The translations under genes were made by a program, and so were the position numbers. Shown one piece after another: positions 5,293 through 7,488 of a stretch of DNA of 7,488 bases (position 1 is the stretch's first letter; every line of letters begins with the position of its first letter). Source of the stretch: Candidatus Limivicinus faecipullorum (lineage in GTDB: Bacteria; Bacillota; Clostridia; Oscillospirales; Oscillospiraceae); assembly GCA_018711755.1 (NCBI GenBank), contig DVHY01000006.1:1-7488 (forward strand), given 5' to 3'. The notes beneath the pieces are model-generated. The model had not been told where the DNA came from and did no database searches. It saw only the letters and a list, made by a program, of their open reading frames with translations.

Positions 5293-6579
5293 TCAGCCCA
5301 CGGCCTCCACCGTGTCGGTGAGGATGGGGCCTCCGTCCTCGCCGATGCTCAGGTACAGCTGGTGCTCTCCGCCGGCATCCAGATAGCTTATCTGTATCTG
5401 GGGCATGCCTTCAGGCAGAGGGCATACCGCCTGGAGGGCCTCATCAGTCATTGCGCTGCAGCTCCAGAGGGTGGAAGCGGGATAGAACTTATCGGCATAG
5501 TCCCCCTTGGTCACGGCCACATTGCTTATACTGCCCCGGGCCACCAGATAGAACTCGCTCCCCTCCTGGTCTGCCACCAGCTTATCTATGATGGGCGTGC
5601 TGCCGTCCACCATGTCCTCGGCCCTGATAAGCTCGATGCTGCCGCTGCCCTCAAAGGCGGCGGGCAGCCATTTGTCGTCGATGTGCCCGGCAAGGTCCTC
5701 ATAGGGTATGGTGAACTCCACTATCCCGGCGGCATAGCTGCTTATCTCATAGAGGTCCGGGAAGATGACCATGCCCTGGCTGCCGAAATACCAGGAGCCT
5801 TCTCTCAGCAGGGGGCTGAGCAGCTCCCCATAGCCGCTGCCTTCGGGGAGCAGGTTGACATCTATGCGCTGGGCCAGTTCCTGGTCGTTCTCTACCAGCT
5901 GCACCATATAGTCCACCAGGAAGGCGGACAGAGCCTCATAGTCGGAGCTCAGCTCCTGGAGGGTGATGAGGTGTCCATCGCTCAAATCGAAGCAATAGCC
6001 CTCATAGCCGTAGCTGCCGTGAGCCCCGCCGGTATACATATAGTCGTTATACAGCAAGGTAAGCACCTGGGAGTCAATGCGGGGCACGGAAACGCTGCGC
6101 TGGGAAGCCATCTCCAGAGGTACGCCCTCTGCGCCGGTCTCCACCACATAGCGGTAATTGTCCTCGGCCATGGTGAGCATGTTGTTGTAGCCGGTGCCCT
6201 GCATGCCGTCATATTCGTTGCCGGTGTAATAGGCCTCGTCCATAAGGGCGACACGCTCATTTATGGCCGCCGCCGTCTCATCTCCGCCCTCTATATAGAC
6301 CACAGGCGTGTCATAGGAAAAGGTCAGGATGAGCTGGGTGCCGTTCTGGGGGTCATAGGCCTGCTGCGTATTGTTCTTTACAGTGACCATCACCTCTCCG
6401 GCGCTCTCCGGCGCCGGCTCCTCCGTGGGCTCCACGGTGGGGCTGGGACTGGGGCTGGCCTCCTGGGCCTCGGGAGTCACCGTAGGCAGAGGCGGCAGCT
6501 CCACATTGCTCAGCTCCTCACAGCCCGAAAGGCCCAGGATCATTGCCGCAGCCAGCAGCAAAACAAATATCTTTTTCAT
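5293..6579 (-). CDS. Lipoprotein with DUF4163 and DUF3298 (RsiV-like) domains
   Basis: 428 residues, predicted anchored on the outer face of the membrane. A type II signal peptide (MKKIFVLLLAAAMILG, lipobox LSGC) would be lipidated at Cys20. A Pro/Ser/Thr/Glu-rich linker (about 29-60) follows. Residues about 65-175 resemble DUF4163, and about 180-300 resemble DUF3298, with the hallmark YTGGAHGSYG (182-191), then YCFDLSDGHLITLQEL (195-210) and the late YEISSYAAGIVEFTIPYEDL-type block (277-296). These two domains occur in the extracytoplasmic part of the Bacillus anti-sigma factor RsiV and in the deacetylase PdaC. No catalytic deacetylase domain or sigma factor gene is visible here. Residues about 305-428 are unassigned and hold two cysteines, Cys374 and Cys386. 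The AAGGA ribosome binding site is 11 bases from the ATG, a little long. Ligand and role are unknown. It may be co-transcribed with the CYTH gene 81 bases upstream, since no terminator separates them. Confidence 0.85.
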   Translation of the reverse strand: MKKIFVLLLAAAMILGLSGCEELSNVELPPLPTVTPEAQEASPSPSPTVEPTEEPAPESAGEVMVTVKNNTQQAYDPQNGTQLILTFSYDTPVVYIEGGDETAAAINERVALMDEAYYTGNEYDGMQGTGYNNMLTMAEDNYRYVVETGAEGVPLEMASQRSVSVPRIDSQVLTLLYNDYMYTGGAHGSYGYEGYCFDLSDGHLITLQELSSDYEALSAFLVDYMVQLVENDQELAQRIDVNLLPEGSGYGELLSPLLREGSWYFGSQGMVIFPDLYEISSYAAGIVEFTIPYEDLAGHIDDKWLPAAFEGSGSIELIRAEDMVDGSTPIIDKLVADQEGSEFYLVARGSISNVAVTKGDYADKFYPASTLWSCSAMTDEALQAVCPLPEGMPQIQISYLDAGGEHQLYLSIGEDGGPILTDTVEAVG

Positions 6580-6596
6580 CTTTTACATCGTCCTTT

Positions 6597-6621
6597 CTTC
6601 AATTGGGAGTGACAATTCAAG
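6597..6621. repeat. Imperfect inverted repeat before the lipoprotein ribosome binding site
   Basis: CTTCAATTG and CAATTCAAG are separated by 7 bases; 8 of 9 positions are complementary. It ends about three bases before the AAGGA Shine-Dalgarno of the lipoprotein gene, so it could form a small RNA hairpin or be a protein site. There is no U-run, so it is not an intrinsic terminator. Confidence 0.3.
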
Positions 6622-6660
6622 CGACGGGTATGAGACGTCCGTCCCTGGGAAATTGTTCCG

Positions 6661-7170
6661 TCAGCCCAGGTCCTCCACAGGTATTTCCCTGGCTATGGAG
6701 GAGTTTGTGTAGCGTTTATCCTCAGTGACTTCCTTAATAATATCTATCTCCGGGGGAAAGTCCACCGCCTGGCATTCATCCTCCAGCTCTATCTCCATTA
6801 TGGCCCGGTCGCTCCAAAAGGGATAGATGTCTATCTCAAAGTTCTGCCCCCTGTATTCCAGCACATACCTCCGCTTTTCCACGGGCCTGCGCTTGGGATC
6901 GGCCAGCAGGAGAAGCTGCCTGTATTCCTCTTCGCTTATCTCCCGCTCATATTCTTCCCGGCGCATGCTGCTTATATGTCTCTTCTCCGTGTGGGTAAAG
7001 ACAGTCCCGTTTTTCCCGCTGCGCCGCCGCACTCTGCCGCTGAGGCCCTTTTCTCCCTTTTCCAGGTATGTCTGCACTATATCCGCAGCCTGGGCTGCGG
7101 TCTCCAGCCACTGGATATCCGGCATGCGTATAAGGAATTTGCGCTCTATCTCCAGACAGTCATCTCTCAT
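6661..7170 (-). CDS. CYTH domain protein, probable inorganic triphosphatase
   Basis: 169 residues of the CYTH / triphosphate tunnel metalloenzyme superfamily. The signature ExExK appears as EIERK at 7-11. Further charged strands expected to line the tunnel are RVRRR (46-50), TEKR (61-64), KRRYVLEY (99-106), EIDIY (112-116) and the acidic pair EIELED (126-131), followed by the DKRYTN motif (151-156) typical of short bacterial members. A Clostridium thermocellum relative of this size hydrolyses tripolyphosphate, so a metal-dependent phosphatase acting on triphosphates is the best guess; adenylate cyclase activity is a family alternative. I chose the ATG at 7170, with GGGGAG 8 bases upstream. 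A TTG-initiated extension to 7209 would begin inside the -10 box and is excluded. The gene is probably co-transcribed with the lipoprotein gene. Confidence 0.87.
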   Translation of the reverse strand: MRDDCLEIERKFLIRMPDIQWLETAAQAADIVQTYLEKGEKGLSGRVRRRSGKNGTVFTHTEKRHISSMRREEYEREISEEEYRQLLLLADPKRRPVEKRRYVLEYRGQNFEIDIYPFWSDRAIMEIELEDECQAVDFPPEIDIIKEVTEDKRYTNSSIAREIPVEDLG

Positions 7171-7204
7171 TTTTATCTCTCCCCATGTGTCCTCTCGGAT
7201 ATAC

Positions 7205-7221
7205 TGCAATTATAAATTGCA
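7205..7221. repeat. Perfect palindrome over the CYTH gene -10 box (possible operator)
   Basis: TGCAATT-ATA-AATTGCA has two perfect 7-base arms around a 3-base centre that is part of the -10 hexamer at 7209-7214. Placement on the promoter core suggests an operator, but no known regulator consensus was recognised. Confidence 0.45.
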
Positions 7222-7237
7222 TAAAATCAAAAATCAA
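7209..7237 (-). promoter_or_regulatory. Sigma-A promoter of the CYTH gene
   Basis: On the minus strand TTGATT (-35, 7237-7232), 17-base spacer, consensus TATAAT (-10, 7214-7209). The start near 7202 leaves a leader of about 32 bases, consistent with translation from 7170. Confidence 0.8.
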
Positions 7238-7274
7238 GAGCCGCCGCTTTTGTACATATCCAACCAATTGTTTA

Positions 7275-7304
7275 TTGATTAAGTTCCCATGCTTGTTGTA
7301 TACT
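7275..7304 (+). promoter_or_regulatory. Probable sigma-A promoter of the rightward gene
   Basis: TTGATT (7275-7280), 18-base spacer, TATACT (7299-7304). The start near 7311 would leave a leader of about 50 bases before the ATG at 7364. The -35 is weak (4 of 6). Confidence 0.55.
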
Positions 7305-7310
7305 TAACAT
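7293..7310 (+). promoter_or_regulatory. Possible Rex-type operator over the rightward -10
   Basis: TTGTTGTATACTTAACAT compared with the published Rex consensus TTGTTAA-N4-TTAACAA matches 11 of 14 fixed positions, with exact 4-base central spacing. It covers the whole -10 box, the usual position for repression. Rex senses the NADH/NAD+ ratio in many Firmicutes. The match is by eye only. Confidence 0.3.
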
Positions 7311-7363
7311 ATCGAATTATGTGTTCTTATTCAAAAACTTCTTTTTTTACAGGAGGAACAGAT

Positions 7364-7488
7364 ATGGCAAACAGACCGAACATACTCAAGCTTGCCACCA
7401 AGATCAGCCTTGAGAGCATGACCTACACCGGCATCACCTACAAGGACAGCGAGTACCGCATCCTGGCCCCCATCGTGGATGACGATAT
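7364..7488 (+). CDS. Unrecognised protein, 5' end only
   Basis: The only rightward gene; the window holds its first 41 codons (MANRPNILKLATKISLES, then MTYTGITYKDSEYRILAPIV and an acidic DDD). AGGAGG stands 7 bases before the ATG, a strong start. There is no signal peptide or membrane segment in the visible part. The opening vaguely recalls N-terminal regions of some large flavin-dependent oxidoreductases of anaerobic Clostridia, but this is an impression and too little is present to assign a family. It is divergent from the CYTH gene, with its own promoter and a Rex-like sequence over the -10 box. Confidence 0.8.
   Translation, partial: MANRPNILKLATKISLESMTYTGITYKDSEYRILAPIVDDD

Noticed and set aside
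5197..6612. A 471-codon plus-strand open frame opposite the lipoprotein gene
   Set aside because: It mirrors the codons of the minus-strand gene, has no ribosome binding site or family motif, and crosses the rplU promoter and the lipoprotein terminator.
7171..7209. TTG-initiated extension of the CYTH protein
   Set aside because: It would start at the -10 box of the gene's own promoter, so it would not be in the transcript.

Overview
The window looks like a piece of a Clostridia chromosome, probably an Oscillospirales-type gut anaerobe. This rests on gene content and overall look (moderately GC-rich, AGGAGG-type ribosome binding sites, UvrX/YolD pairing, VanZ-like and DUF4163/DUF3298 proteins), not on a database match. 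Almost everything is on the minus strand. Only the last gene, cut by the right edge, runs on the plus strand. I see no rRNA, tRNA, CRISPR array, insertion sequence or prophage signature, and no stretch over 300 bases lacks a gene.

Read in the direction of transcription (right to left), there are three minus-strand units. (1) Positions 7237-5248: a CYTH-domain phosphatase-type protein with a strong sigma-A promoter, then a DUF4163/DUF3298 lipoprotein, closed by a strong intrinsic terminator. (2) Positions 5214-2619: a strong promoter and structured leader, rplU (bL21), rpmA (bL27), an intergenic intrinsic terminator, obgE, and a VanZ-family membrane protein overlapping obgE by one base, closed by a terminator. 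(3) Positions 2576-1: an extended -10 promoter with a palindrome over it, a Y-family DNA polymerase of the UvrX type, a YolD-like protein and an EcsC-family protein, all with overlapping stop and start codons and the last one cut by the left edge.

Functionally, unit 2 is the conserved ribosome and ribosome-assembly cluster. It carries an L27 that already starts at the mature N-terminus and has no Prp protease gene between rplU and rpmA, unlike the usual Firmicutes arrangement. Unit 3 is a translesion-synthesis cassette. Its polymerase has the catalytic acidic residues and a clear beta-clamp-binding motif, its YolD partner is directly coupled, and an EcsC-family protein is appended.

The divergent region at 7171-7363 holds a promoter in each direction. 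A perfect palindrome sits on the leftward -10, and a sequence resembling the redox-repressor (Rex) operator sits on the rightward -10. I do not see a clear wholly new system. The points most worth checking are the Prp-less L27, the polymerase/YolD/EcsC coupling and the palindromes centred on promoters.
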